Below, in pieces: positions 27,177 to 36,577 of a stretch of 64,000 nucleotides of DNA. The translations under genes and the position numbers were made by a program. Origin of the DNA: Bacteroidota bacterium (lineage in GTDB: Bacteria > Bacteroidota > Bacteroidia > Bacteroidales > JAGONC01); contig JAPLDP010000084.1 of NCBI GenBank assembly GCA_026391695.1, positions 1 through 64,000 of the forward strand, in the 5' to 3' direction. The notes beneath the pieces are model-generated. The model was not told where the DNA came from and ran no database searches. It was given only the letters and a program-made list of their open reading frames with translations. The number at the start of each line of letters is the position of its first letter. Positions within the stretch are counted from its first letter, which is position 1.

Positions 27177-28625
27177 ATGGAGAAAGATCAGCATAACATC
27201 CTGGATCAGGTAACCCAGGGAGAATACAAGTACGGGTTTGTGACGGATATAGAGATGGAGAAGGCCCCCAGGGGATTGAATGAAGATATCATCAGGTTTA
27301 TTTCAGCAAAGAAGAACGAACCGCAATTCTTACTTGATTTTCGCCTGAAAGCTTACCGGCGATGGCTCGAAATGAAAGAACCCACATGGGCCCACATCAC
27401 ACATCCCCCAATTGATTTCCAGAATATCATATATTATGCTGCACCGGTAAAAAAGCCTGCACTGAAAAGCCTTGATGAAGTCGATCCTGAACTGATAAGC
27501 ACTTTCGACAAACTCGGAATATCACTCGAAGAACAGAAACTATTGTCAGGCGTGGCGGTTGATGCTGTTTTCGACAGTGTATCGGTCAAGACCACCTTTT
27601 CGGAAACTCTTGAAAAACTGGGGATCATTTTCTGCTCTTTCAGCGAGGCGGTCAGAAAATATCCTGATCTGGTCAAAACCTATATGGGTTCGGTCGTCCC
27701 TCCTGACGATAATTATTTTGCCGCTTTGAATTCGGCTGTTTTCAGCGACGGGTCATTTTGTTATATACCTAAAGGCGTACGCTGTCCCGTGGAATTGTCG
27801 ACGTATTTCAGGATTAATTCCGCAAATACAGGACAATTTGAGAGGACTTTGCTCATCGCTGATGAAGGCAGCTATGTGAGCTATATGGAAGGTTGCACGG
27901 CTCCTATCCGCGATGAAAACCAGTTACATGCCGCTGTCGTGGAAATCGTGGCGATGAAAGATGCCGCAGTTAAATACTCGACGGTTCAAAACTGGTATCC
28001 GGGAGATAAAGACGGTAAAGGCGGCATTTATAATTTCGTCACCAAAAGGGGGATGTGCAAGGGAAACCACTCGAAGATATCCTGGACACAGGTGGAAACA
28101 GGCTCTGCCATCACATGGAAATACCCCAGTGTTGTTCTGCTGGGTGATAACTCCGTTGGAGAGTTCTATTCCGTGGCGGTCACCAATAACCATCAGCAGG
28201 CCGATACCGGTACAAAGATGATCCATATCGGGAAAAATACGCGGAGCACTATCCTGTCAAAGGGTATTTCAGCCGGATTTGGTAATAACAGTTACCGTGG
28301 GCTGGTTAAGATCATTAAAAGGGCTTCCAACTGCAGGAATTATTCCCAGTGCGATTCCCTGCTTCTGGGCGATAAATGCGGGGCGCATACATTTCCATAC
28401 ATCAACGTCGAAAACCAATCCTCTATCGTTGAACATGAAGCAACCACTTCAAAGATATCCGACGACCAGCTTTTTTACTGCAAGCAAAGAGGAATAAGCG
28501 TTGAAAATGCTGTCGGGTTGATAGTGAATGGTTATGCCAGGGAAGTGCTGAAGCAGTTGCCGATGGAGTTCGCCGTTGAAGCCCAGAAACTGCTGTCGAT
28601 CAGCCTGGAAGGAAGCGTGGGGTAG
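27177..28625 (+). CDS. sufB: Fe-S cluster assembly scaffold subunit SufB
   Basis: A 482-residue SufB, part of the SufBC2D complex on which Fe-S clusters are built. SufB motifs are clear: [51 protein letters not shown] and [19 protein letters not shown] choose the ATG at 27177 ([10 protein letters not shown]); the frame from 27138 begins with a TTG inside the promoter element. It is the first gene of sufB-sufC-sufD-sufS-sufE-MIP18, with 131 bases to sufC that include a 7-bp tandem repeat. Confidence 0.97.
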   Translation: MEKDQHNILDQVTQGEYKYGFVTDIEMEKAPRGLNEDIIRFISAKKNEPQFLLDFRLKAYRRWLEMKEPTWAHITHPPIDFQNIIYYAAPVKKPALKSLDEVDPELISTFDKLGISLEEQKLLSGVAVDAVFDSVSVKTTFSETLEKLGIIFCSFSEAVRKYPDLVKTYMGSVVPPDDNYFAALNSAVFSDGSFCYIPKGVRCPVELSTYFRINSANTGQFERTLLIADEGSYVSYMEGCTAPIRDENQLHAAVVEIVAMKDAAVKYSTVQNWYPGDKDGKGGIYNFVTKRGMCKGNHSKISWTQVETGSAITWKYPSVVLLGDNSVGEFYSVAVTNNHQQADTGTKMIHIGKNTRSTILSKGISAGFGNNSYRGLVKIIKRASNCRNYSQCDSLLLGDKCGAHTFPYINVENQSSIVEHEATTSKISDDQLFYCKQRGISVENAVGLIVNGYAREVLKQLPMEFAVEAQKLLSISLEGSVG

Positions 28626-28632
28626 GATTCAG

Positions 28633-28671
28633 TGATCAATGATCAATGATCAATGATCAATAATTGGGGAG
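28633..28671. repeat. 7-bp TGATCAA tandem repeat between sufB and sufC
   Basis: Four exact TGATCAA units (28633-28660) followed by TAATTGGGG. The repeat is palindrome-rich and contains four GATC sites. The same units in reverse orientation occur at 32991-33042. Confidence 0.7.
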
Positions 28672-28756
28672 ACAGTTTGGAAGAGAAGAGTTATGTTTAT
28701 GTCAATCTTAGTGATACATAATTTTATTGAAAACCAATCAAGAACTATAATATAAG

Positions 28757-29497
28757 ATGCTGATTATAAAAGATTTAAAAGTTGCTATTGCGGGTAAGGA
28801 GATCATCAGCGGGTTAAGCCTTGAGGTGAAAGCCGGCGAAATTCATGCTGTGATGGGACCGAATGGAACAGGCAAAAGTACACTGGCATGGGCTATTGCC
28901 GGAAATGAAATGTATACCGTAACTGGTGGCACGATGACTTATAAGGGTAAGAATCTTCTCGACCTGTCGCCGGAAGAAAGAGCTTGTGAAGGAATATTCC
29001 TTGGATTCCAGTATCCTGTCGAAATACCGGGTGTGAGCATGAACAATTTCCTGCGTACAGCCATTAATGAGCAACGTAAATACCGCGGGCTGGATCCAAT
29101 GCCGGCAGGGGAGTTCCTTGCCAGGCTGGAAGAAACCAGGAAGCTTGTCGAAATCGATGCGAAACTTGCCCTCCGCTCCGTCAACGAAGGTTTCTCGGGA
29201 GGAGAGAAAAAAAAGAATGAGATTTTTCAGATGGCTATGCTGGAACCGACATTGTCGATACTCGATGAAACAGATTCCGGCCTCGATATAGATGCTCTTA
29301 AAATAGTGGCCAATGGCGTGAATAAGCTGCGGTCAAAAGATAATGCCATTGTGGTCATCACTCATTACCAGCGCCTGCTCGAATATATCGTTCCCGACTT
29401 TGTTCATGTCCTGTACAAAGGCAGAATCGTGAAATCAGGCGGTAAGGAGCTTGCACTTGAGCTGGAGCAAAAAGGCTATGAATGGTTAAAAAACTGA
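28757..29497 (+). CDS. sufC: Fe-S cluster assembly ATPase SufC
   Basis: A 246-residue ABC-type ATPase of the SufBCD scaffold. Walker A is GPNGTGKSTLAWAIAG, the signature is the SufC form FSGGEKKKNEIFQMA, and Walker B plus following is SILDETDSGLDIDALK, typical of SufC rather than transporters. Length is normal. Its ATPase cycle drives SufB-SufD rearrangement during cluster formation in the cytoplasm. It lies between sufB and sufD, as expected. Confidence 0.97.
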   Translation: MLIIKDLKVAIAGKEIISGLSLEVKAGEIHAVMGPNGTGKSTLAWAIAGNEMYTVTGGTMTYKGKNLLDLSPEERACEGIFLGFQYPVEIPGVSMNNFLRTAINEQRKYRGLDPMPAGEFLARLEETRKLVEIDAKLALRSVNEGFSGGEKKKNEIFQMAMLEPTLSILDETDSGLDIDALKIVANGVNKLRSKDNAIVVITHYQRLLEYIVPDFVHVLYKGRIVKSGGKELALELEQKGYEWLKN

Positions 29498-29543
29498 CAG
29501 GTGTCGCATGACACACCGTATATTTTAATACCGCCACCGGCAC

Positions 29544-30956
29544 ATGGATGATTTAGTGATTAAAACGGACCTGAAGGAAAAGTTGATCGGTTTATTCGAG
29601 GAGAACCGCCAGGAGATATGCAGAAATGACACCCCTGCAATCTCACAGGCACGGGTGAAGGCTATTGAAATATTCGGAAAGCTGGGCTTTCCAACCACAA
29701 AGCTTGAACAATGGCGCAATACGGATATTTCCAAAGCTCTTTCACGGGATTATGAGCACTGCTTCCAGCCATCAGAAATACCTGCTGCTACCGTTACGTC
29801 ATTCCAGTGTGAAGTACCTGACTTCGACACCTATCTTATTACGCTGTTAAACGGTTGGTTTTTACCGAATCTGAAGCCATTGAAGAAGTTTCCTGATGGA
29901 ACCCTTATCGGCAGCCTGGCACAGGCCATGATCGAATACCCCGATATCGTTGAAGAATACCTGACAAAAGAGCGAAATTATTCCCGCAATGGACTGGATG
30001 CCTTAAACACAGCCTTTTCACAGGATGGTATTTTTATTTATGTACCGGATGGCGTCGAGGTAAAGGATAATATCCAGATGGTGGATATGATCAACCTTGA
30101 AGCGCAGTCTTTCATCCAGAACCGTAATCTGATCATTTTAGGAAAGAACAGCAGGCTCACTCTCGTTCATTGCGATGACTCGCTAAACCACCAGGTGAGT
30201 TTCACCAATACCATGACCGAAGTCTTTCTTGGAGAAAATGCGGTCATGGATCATTATAAACTTCAAAATATAAACGATAATTCCACCTTCATCAATTCCG
30301 TGTATTTCCATCAGGATAATGGCAGTCGCCTCTCAACCAACTCGATCATCCTGAACGGCGGACTGATACGTAATGATATCCATGTGAAGATCGAAGGGCA
30401 CAACTGTGAATCACATATTTTTGGATTATATCTTGTCGATAAGGAACAGCACATCGATAATCAGATTTACGTTGATCATATAAAACCCGGCAGCATCAGC
30501 ACACAGTTGTTCAAAGGGATTATTGACGATCACTCAAAAGCTGTTTTCAATGGCCATATCCGCGTCCACAGGGATGCTCAGAAAACCAGCGCAAATCAAA
30601 CCAATAAGAACATTCTACTCACGGATAAGGCCACGGTGAATGCCAAGCCTTTCCTTGAGATCTATGCGGATGACGTGAAATGCAGTCATGGCGCTACCGT
30701 GGGTCAGCTTGATCCTAATGCAATGTTTTATATCCGTTCAAGAGGACTGTCGGAATACAATGCCAGGATGCTGCTGATGTATGCATTTGCAGCCGAAGTC
30801 ATCAATAAGATTTCCATCAGCGCCCTGCGGCTCACCATCGATGACCTGGTCAAAAAACGGCTTCGCGGTGAACTCTCGGTCTGTGACCAGTGTGTCCTGA
30901 ATTGCAGGAATAAGGAGAATACCATTTCCTTTAATATTGACATGAGCAAGATTTGA
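29544..30956 (+). CDS. sufD: Fe-S cluster assembly protein SufD
   Basis: A 470-residue SufD, the SufB paralogue forming the scaffold heterodimer and helping iron entry. C-terminal SufBD signatures are visible: HIRVHRDAQKTSANQTNKNILLT-type segment near residue 340, EIYADDVKCSHGATVGQLD and FYIRSRGLSEYNARMLLMYAF. The N-terminal third is variable, as usual. It follows sufC by 46 bases and precedes sufS by 41. Confidence 0.95.
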   Translation: MDDLVIKTDLKEKLIGLFEENRQEICRNDTPAISQARVKAIEIFGKLGFPTTKLEQWRNTDISKALSRDYEHCFQPSEIPAATVTSFQCEVPDFDTYLITLLNGWFLPNLKPLKKFPDGTLIGSLAQAMIEYPDIVEEYLTKERNYSRNGLDALNTAFSQDGIFIYVPDGVEVKDNIQMVDMINLEAQSFIQNRNLIILGKNSRLTLVHCDDSLNHQVSFTNTMTEVFLGENAVMDHYKLQNINDNSTFINSVYFHQDNGSRLSTNSIILNGGLIRNDIHVKIEGHNCESHIFGLYLVDKEQHIDNQIYVDHIKPGSISTQLFKGIIDDHSKAVFNGHIRVHRDAQKTSANQTNKNILLTDKATVNAKPFLEIYADDVKCSHGATVGQLDPNAMFYIRSRGLSEYNARMLLMYAFAAEVINKISISALRLTIDDLVKKRLRGELSVCDQCVLNCRNKENTISFNIDMSKI

Positions 30957-30997
30957 TCTGAAAAATTATAACGTTTGTCTATTAAAAACCGGAGATT

Positions 30998-32218
30998 TTG
31001 AGCTATAATGTTGCAGAAATAAGAAAGGATTTTCCATCATTAGACCAGAAAATATATGGACGGCAACTGGTATACCTCGACAATGCAGCCACAACACAGA
31101 AGCCATTGGATGTTATCAGGTCTATATCGGATTATTACTCAACGATCAACAGCAACATCCACAGGGGCGTGCATTACCTCAGCCAGGAGGCTACCAATGC
31201 TTACGAAGGTACCAGGAAAGTCGTGCAGCATTTCATCAATGCACGGCATGACCACGAGATTATCTTTACAAAGGGCACTACCGAAGCCATAAACCTTGTC
31301 GCATGCAGCTTCGGCAGAAAGTTTATTTCGAAAGGTGATGAAATCATCATTTCGGCACTCGAGCACCATTCCAATATTGTCCCATGGCAAATCCTCTGCG
31401 AGGAAAAAGGTGCCCGTTTGCGTGTTATCCCGATCAATGACGATAATGAAATCATGGTCAGCAAATTTCCGGAGATGCTGAATGACCGCACACGGATAGT
31501 GGCCATAACCCATATATCAAATGCGTTAGGCACTGTTGTACCACTAAAGGAAATTATAAAAATCGCCCATACTCACAATATTCCTGTGCTTGTCGATGGC
31601 GCCCAGGCCGTTGCACATATGAGGGTGGATGTTCAGGATCTGGATTGTGATTTTTACTGTTTTTCTGGACATAAGATGTACGGACCAATGGGCATTGGCA
31701 TCCTCTATGGCAGGGAGAGATTACTGGAAGACATGCCTCCTTATCAGGGTGGTGGCGAAATGATCCGTACGGTGACATTTGAGAAGACTACCTATAACGA
31801 TCTGCCCTATAAATTTGAAGCTGGTACGCCCAATGTTGCTGATGTGATCGGATTCAAAACAGCCATTGATTACCTGGATAAAATTGGCTTTGAAAACATC
31901 ACTCCGTACGAAGCCGGCGTATACAAATACGCCACCACTGCATTGGAATCCATTGAGGGGCTCAGGATAATTGGCACCGGAAAGAATAAATCCGGCGTCA
32001 TATCATTTCTCATCGGGAATATTCATTACTTTGATGCCGGAACTGTATTGGATAAACTGGGTATCGCCGTGCGCACAGGAAACCATTGTGCACAGCCATT
32101 GATGGAACTATGCAGGTTAACAGGTACTGTCAGGGCATCCTTCGCCATGTATAACACAAAGGAAGAAGTCGATATATTAACCGACGGAATAATAAAAGTC
32201 AAAGAATTATTTGGTTAA
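30998..32218 (+). CDS. sufS: Cysteine desulfurase SufS
   Basis: A 406-residue class V aminotransferase-fold PLP enzyme that takes sulfur from cysteine for cluster assembly. Motifs: GRQLVYLDNAATTQKP near the N-terminus, TEAINLVACSFG, the PLP lysine in FSGHKMYGPMGIGILYG, and the persulfide cysteine in RTGNHCAQPLMELC. It appears to begin with TTG at 30998; family members start with this same MxYxxxxIRxDFP pattern and no in-frame ATG fits. sufE follows after 4 bases, consistent with SufS-SufE working as a pair. Confidence 0.96.
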   Translation: MSYNVAEIRKDFPSLDQKIYGRQLVYLDNAATTQKPLDVIRSISDYYSTINSNIHRGVHYLSQEATNAYEGTRKVVQHFINARHDHEIIFTKGTTEAINLVACSFGRKFISKGDEIIISALEHHSNIVPWQILCEEKGARLRVIPINDDNEIMVSKFPEMLNDRTRIVAITHISNALGTVVPLKEIIKIAHTHNIPVLVDGAQAVAHMRVDVQDLDCDFYCFSGHKMYGPMGIGILYGRERLLEDMPPYQGGGEMIRTVTFEKTTYNDLPYKFEAGTPNVADVIGFKTAIDYLDKIGFENITPYEAGVYKYATTALESIEGLRIIGTGKNKSGVISFLIGNIHYFDAGTVLDKLGIAVRTGNHCAQPLMELCRLTGTVRASFAMYNTKEEVDILTDGIIKVKELFG

Positions 32219-32222
32219 ATAG

Positions 32223-32660
32223 ATGATGACAACATTAGATTTAGAGAATCAGATCGTCGTAGAGTTTCAGCAGTTTGATGACTGGATGGATAAATACAAT
32301 TACCTCATCGAGATGGGAAAAGCCCTCATGCCTATTGAAGAGATGTATAAAACTGACAACTACCTGATTACCGGATGCCAGTCGAGGGTTTGGTTATATG
32401 CTGTGTATGAAGGTGGAAAGATCTATTTCAGGGCCGACAGCGATGCGGTCATCACAAAAGGTATTATCAGCATGCTGATCAGGGTGTTATCAGGCCACAC
32501 TCCGGATGATATCATCAATGCGCCACTGGCATTTGTCGACCAGATCGGCCTGAAAGAACATCTGTCGCCCACGCGCTCAAACGGCCTTACATCAATGATC
32601 AAACAAATGAAACTTTACGCCCTCGCTTTTAAAACCAAAGAACAGACCGGATCACACTGA
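32223..32660 (+). CDS. sufE: SufE family sulfur acceptor
   Basis: A 145-residue SufE, which takes the persulfide from SufS and hands it to SufB. The active cysteine sits in ITGCQSRVWLYA, the family hallmark, and the N-terminal QQFDDWMDKYNYLIEMGK and the later RVLSGHTPDDIINAPLAFVDQIGLKEHLSPTR-type region (around residues 86-117) fit well. It lies 4 bases after sufS and 3 bases before the MIP18-like gene, so all three are tightly linked. Confidence 0.96.
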   Translation: MMTTLDLENQIVVEFQQFDDWMDKYNYLIEMGKALMPIEEMYKTDNYLITGCQSRVWLYAVYEGGKIYFRADSDAVITKGIISMLIRVLSGHTPDDIINAPLAFVDQIGLKEHLSPTRSNGLTSMIKQMKLYALAFKTKEQTGSH

Positions 32661-32663
32661 CAA

Positions 32664-32987
32664 ATGGGAAACCCACAGGAAAAGATAAAACTTGAGAATG
32701 AGATCATAAGCCAGCTTAAGACTGTGTTTGATCCGGAGATACCTGTTAATATCTATGATTTGGGACTAGTTTATAAAATCGATATCGGTGACGATCAGGT
32801 TGTCAGCATAACCATGACACTCACCGCACCGAATTGTCCTGTTGCCGATTCGCTTCCGGCAGAGGTCAGTGATAAAATTAAAAACATTCATGGCGTGAAA
32901 GATGTCAATGTACAGATTGTATTTTATCCGCCATGGTCGAAAGATATGATGTCGGAAACAGCCTTGCTGGAACTTGGGTTTTTATGA
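32664..32987 (+). CDS. MIP18/SufT-like Fe-S assembly protein
   Basis: 107 residues of the MIP18 (DUF59, PaaD/SufT-like) family, small proteins that help mature Fe-S proteins. Landmarks are VFDPEIPVNIYDLGLVYKI at the N-terminus, the conserved cysteine in TLTAPNCPVADSLP, and IVFYPPWSKDMMSE near the end. It is typically the last gene of Bacteroidetes suf operons, which is its position here. Whether it is a carrier or a maturation factor cannot be told from sequence. Confidence 0.93.
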   Translation: MGNPQEKIKLENEIISQLKTVFDPEIPVNIYDLGLVYKIDIGDDQVVSITMTLTAPNCPVADSLPAEVSDKIKNIHGVKDVNVQIVFYPPWSKDMMSETALLELGFL

Positions 32988-32990
32988 CAA

Positions 32991-33042
32991 TGATCAATGT
33001 TCATTGATCATTGATCATTGATCATTGAACAATAATTGAGGT
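32991..33042. repeat. TTGATCA tandem repeat between the MIP18-like gene and dxs
   Basis: TGATCAA at 32991-32997, then TTGATCA units at 33004-33010, 33011-33017 and 33018-33024 and a degenerate TTGAACA, followed by ATAATTGAGG. Reverse-complement units of 28633-28671 with a similar trailing AATAATTG. Confidence 0.7.
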
Positions 33043-33079
33043 TTTTTAACATTATAATTAATAGCTATAGCCAAATACA

Positions 33080-34987
33080 ATGACCATTGACCAGGGTAGA
33101 ATATTAGCTAAAATCAATACTCCAGAGGACCTCAGGCTGTTGAAAGAGGAGGAGCTGCCGCAGCTTTGCAGTGAGATCAGGCGTTTCATCATTGATGTTC
33201 TCTCGGCGAATCCCGGACATTTGGGTGCAAGCCTGGGCACTGTCGAACTGGCTGTGGCCATACATTATGTCTTCAACACCCCCTACGATAAACTCATCTG
33301 GGATGTAGGCCATCAGGCCTATGCTCATAAGATACTCACAGGACGGAAAAATATTTTTCATACCAACAGGATGTATAAGGGTATAAGCGGATTCCCTAAA
33401 ATGTCGGAAAGTGAATATGATGCCTTTGGGGTTGGCCATGCATCCACATCCATCTCTTCAGCGCTGGGCATGGCTGTCGCTGCCAGTCTGAAGGATAATA
33501 ATGGCCGGCAGCATATTGCAGTGATAGGCGATGGCGCCATGACCGGTGGTATGGCATTGGAGGGACTTAACAATGCCGGCGTCTCAAAGGCAAATCTTCT
33601 GGTCATCCTGAATGATAATGGCATCGCCATCGATAAGACCACCGGTGCTTTCAATGACTACCTGACATATATTGTGACATCCAAGACCTTTAAGCGGATC
33701 AAGGATATTGTCTGGATATTGATGGGTGGCCGAACCAGGTATGGTAAAAATTCCAGGGAAGTTGTGCGGCAGATCACAGCTGCAGTCAAATCAACCATTC
33801 TGAAACGCAGTAATTTTTTCGAAGCTTTTAATTTCAGATATTTTGGCCCTGTCGACGGGAACGATGTCATGAAACTGACCAAGCTCCTTACAGTGCTTAA
33901 GACGATACCGGGTCCTAAGTTGCTGCATGTCATGACTGTCAAGGGGAAGGGCTATGAGCATGCCGAAAAGGACCAGACCACGTTCCATGCCCCCGGCGTT
34001 TTCAACAAGGCCACCGGCGAGATCATTGATGAGCCTTGCATGGGTAAGCTCGCACCACGGTATCAGACCGTATTCGGACGTACCATCGTTGAGCTGGCTG
34101 AAAAGAATGACAGGATTGTCGGTATTACTCCGGCGATGCCGACAGGCTGTTCACTGAACATCATGATGGCCAAGATGCCTGGTCGGGCATTTGACGTCGG
34201 CATTGCCGAACAGCATGCAGTGACATTTTCGGCCGGGCTGGCAGCAGGGGGCATGATTCCTTTCTGTAATATTTATTCCACCTTCCTGCAGCGTGCCTAT
34301 GATCAGGTCATTCATGATGTAGCCCTGCAGAAACTTCATGTAGTCTTTTGCCTCGACCGCGCCGGCCTCGTCGGTGAGGACGGTGCCACACACCATGGCA
34401 TGTTCGACCTGGCCTATTTGCGCTGCATACCTCACATGATCATCGCAGCTCCACTCAATGAGAAAGAGATGCGAAACATGATGTACACCGCTCAGCTCGA
34501 GGACATGGGACCCTTTGCCATACGTTATCCCAGAGGCCGCGGCGTCATGCCCGAATGGAAAACATCATTTGAAAAAATCGAAGTTGGCAAAGGCCAACGC
34601 ATCAGGCAGGGAAAGGATATTGCCGTCATATCCATTGGCCATATCGGCAATACTATTATTAATGCAACTAAAGATCTGGAGAAGGAAGGAATTGATGTGG
34701 CCCATTATGACTTGCGGTTCCTGAAGCCCGTTGATGAAGATCTTCTGCACGAAGTCTTTAAAACCTTCACACGGATCATCACCGTTGAGGACGGCACTAT
34801 CGTCGGTGGCATGGGAAGCTGTGTGCTGGAATTCATGGCCGAACACCATTACAGTGCTCATGTGCGGCGACTGGGTATCCCCGACCGGTTCATCGACCAG
34901 GGAAGCATAGCAGAACTTCACGCCGAATGCGGCTATGATAAAAACGGCATCATTAAAGCAATAAAGGACATGCTTGCCGAATCATAA
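33080..34987 (+). CDS. dxs: 1-deoxy-D-xylulose-5-phosphate synthase
   Basis: A 635-residue thiamine diphosphate enzyme joining pyruvate and glyceraldehyde 3-phosphate, the first step of the MEP isoprenoid pathway and a supplier for thiamine and pyridoxal. Visible: NPGHLGASLGTVELAVAIHYVF, DVGHQAYAHKILTGR, the ThDP-binding GDGAMTGGMALEGLNNAG...NDNGIAI, and the transketolase-like half with DVGIAEQHAVTFSAGLA and EDGTIVGGMGS. Length is normal. It sits downstream of the suf operon; later MEP enzymes (IspG, IspH) need Fe-S clusters, so the neighbourhood may be more than chance. Confidence 0.97.
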   Translation: MTIDQGRILAKINTPEDLRLLKEEELPQLCSEIRRFIIDVLSANPGHLGASLGTVELAVAIHYVFNTPYDKLIWDVGHQAYAHKILTGRKNIFHTNRMYKGISGFPKMSESEYDAFGVGHASTSISSALGMAVAASLKDNNGRQHIAVIGDGAMTGGMALEGLNNAGVSKANLLVILNDNGIAIDKTTGAFNDYLTYIVTSKTFKRIKDIVWILMGGRTRYGKNSREVVRQITAAVKSTILKRSNFFEAFNFRYFGPVDGNDVMKLTKLLTVLKTIPGPKLLHVMTVKGKGYEHAEKDQTTFHAPGVFNKATGEIIDEPCMGKLAPRYQTVFGRTIVELAEKNDRIVGITPAMPTGCSLNIMMAKMPGRAFDVGIAEQHAVTFSAGLAAGGMIPFCNIYSTFLQRAYDQVIHDVALQKLHVVFCLDRAGLVGEDGATHHGMFDLAYLRCIPHMIIAAPLNEKEMRNMMYTAQLEDMGPFAIRYPRGRGVMPEWKTSFEKIEVGKGQRIRQGKDIAVISIGHIGNTIINATKDLEKEGIDVAHYDLRFLKPVDEDLLHEVFKTFTRIITVEDGTIVGGMGSCVLEFMAEHHYSAHVRRLGIPDRFIDQGSIAELHAECGYDKNGIIKAIKDMLAES

Positions 34988-34996
34988 TAATAAGTT

Positions 34997-35042
34997 ATAA
35001 AATGAAAATTTTAATTTTTCAATTTAAAATTTAAAATTTTAT
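34997..35042. repeat. AT-rich dyad after dxs
   Basis: An almost pure AT stretch with nested inverted repeats (ATAAAAT...ATTTTAT; AAAATTTTAA...TTAAAATTT). It could form an A-T hairpin between dxs and the TSUP gene; terminator role uncertain. Confidence 0.3.
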
Positions 35043-35043
35043 C

Positions 35044-35832
35044 ATGTCCTGGTTCGAAATTACCGCCCTTATAGTTGCAGGCATACTCGTTGGCATCATC
35101 AATACCCTGGCAGGAGGGGGATCGATCATTTCCCTTCCTTTGCTGATGTTTATGGGATTGCCTGCCGATATAGCCAACGGTACCAACAGGATTGCCATTC
35201 TCCTACAGAATGTCAGCTCCGTTGGTATGTTTCAGCATAAAAAAGTTCTTGACCTGAAAAAAGGACTCTGGCTTTCCCTGCCGGCAGTGGTGGGTTCTGT
35301 CGCCGGCGCCTGGATCGCTGTCGACGTCAACAAGGAAGTGATCGAAAAAAGCATTGCCGTTGTGATGCTGTTCATGCTGTTTTTTATCCTCGTCAAACCG
35401 CAACGCTGGATAAAGGAACGAAAGGAGCTGATCGAAAAAAAGGTGAGCTTTTTCCAGGTCGTCATTTTTTTCTTCATTGGCCTTTACGGCGGATTTATCC
35501 AGGTAGGTGTAGGTTATTTTCTCCTGGCAGGCCTTGTGCTGAGTGCAGGTTATGAACTCGTCAAAGCCAATGCCCTCAAGGTTTTCATCGTGCTGTTTTT
35601 TACTCCTTTTGCCCTTGTTATTTTCATCATCAATCACCAGGTCAACTGGTCGTATGGCCTTATCCTCGGCATTGGTTCGCTCATCGGCGGTTATCTGGCC
35701 TCAAAGATGGCCATAAGCTGGGGTGCAAACTTTGTCAGGTGGGTTATTGTCATCACTATCCTGCTCACCGCAGCACATATCTTTGGATGGATTGATATCC
35801 AGGGGGCGATACAAAGTGTGGTGAAAAAGTAG
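35044..35832 (+). CDS. TSUP (TauE/SafE) family membrane permease
   Basis: 262 residues with about 7-8 hydrophobic segments, matching the TauE/SafE family of anion (often sulfite or organosulfonate) permeases. The family's N-terminal glycine-rich GIINTLAGGGSIISLPLLM with the following ANGTNRIAILLQN is clear, and the internally repeated half near residues 155-175 (GLYGGFIQVGVGYFLL) is as expected. Substrate is unknown. A sulfur link to the nearby suf genes is conceivable but not supported by anything in the sequence. Confidence 0.88.
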   Translation: MSWFEITALIVAGILVGIINTLAGGGSIISLPLLMFMGLPADIANGTNRIAILLQNVSSVGMFQHKKVLDLKKGLWLSLPAVVGSVAGAWIAVDVNKEVIEKSIAVVMLFMLFFILVKPQRWIKERKELIEKKVSFFQVVIFFFIGLYGGFIQVGVGYFLLAGLVLSAGYELVKANALKVFIVLFFTPFALVIFIINHQVNWSYGLILGIGSLIGGYLASKMAISWGANFVRWVIVITILLTAAHIFGWIDIQGAIQSVVKK

Positions 35833-36065
35833 GAGCTACGAGCCTCAGGTCTTCAGATATAAATTTCAGGTCTCAGGTCTCAGGTTGCAAGTTACAGGTT
35901 ACAAGTCAAATGTTGTATTTCCATTTAATAGTTATTCTAGCTTTAAAGCTAAAACTGAGATTATTGGGATAAAATTTAGAATATAGCAACCTGTAACCTG
36001 CGACCTGTAACCTGCGATCCGTAACCTGCAACCTACATTCTATTAGTTAATAGCTTGCAGCTCCT
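35830..36065. repeat. Large imperfect inverted repeat built of CAGGTTACAAG-like units
   Basis: Left side (35870-35905) holds tandem CAGGTCT and AGGTTGCAAGTTACAGG units; right side (35986-36034) holds inverted GTAACCTG/CGACCTG units. Outer arms AGGAGCT and AGCTCCT (35831-35837 and 36059-36065) and the central palindrome TAGCTTTAAAGCTA (35938-35951) complete the structure, which fills the convergent gap between the TSUP gene and the deaminase gene. Confidence 0.6.
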
Positions 36066-36564
36066 ATTGATCCGCATACCTCATCACCCTGTCACTGACA
36101 TATACCAGCTCAATTCCGGCTGTTGTGAACATCTCTTCAGTTTCATGTGCGAGGTGGTATTTTTTTTCGCAGACGACACGGGTGATACCGCAATTAATAA
36201 TGAGCATGGCGCAGGTGTGGCAGGGTGTCATGCGGCAGTACAGGGTGGCATTCTGCAGGGATATGCCCAGTCGCGCAGCCTGGCAGATGGCATTCTGCTC
36301 GGCATGCACGGTACGGACACAATGCTGGCTGATGCTGCCGTCCTCATGGATGATTTTTTTCATCAGATGTCCGATGTCGTCACAATGCGGCAGTCCGACA
36401 GGCGATCCGACATACCCTGTGACGAGGAGCTGCCTGTCACGGGCTATCACACACCCGCTCCTGCCACGGTCACACGTAGCCCGCTTGGCAATAGTCTTGG
36501 CTACCTCCATGAAATATTCATCCCACGACGGACGATGATACCTTTTTTTTCTGGTTTCTGGCAT
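36064..36564 (-). CDS. CMP/dCMP-type deaminase
   Basis: 166 residues of the zinc-dependent cytidine/deoxycytidylate deaminase superfamily. The catalytic VHAEQNAICQAA (His and Glu) and the zinc ligands MTPCHTCAM are intact, and an extra Cys/His-containing insertion (CDRGRSGCVIARD, LPHCDDIGH, SQHCVRTVHAE) is typical of the dCMP deaminase/ComEB group that binds a second zinc. It probably converts dCMP to dUMP for dTTP synthesis. The stop is inside the end of the large inverted repeat. Confidence 0.9.
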   Translation of the reverse strand: MPETRKKRYHRPSWDEYFMEVAKTIAKRATCDRGRSGCVIARDRQLLVTGYVGSPVGLPHCDDIGHLMKKIIHEDGSISQHCVRTVHAEQNAICQAARLGISLQNATLYCRMTPCHTCAMLIINCGITRVVCEKKYHLAHETEEMFTTAGIELVYVSDRVMRYADQ

Positions 36565-36577
36565 CTTATTTATTTGG

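Noticed and set aside
28633-28671. Tandem repeat suggesting a CRISPR or an origin iteron array
   Set aside because: Units are 7 bp and adjacent; no replication gene or spacers are nearby.
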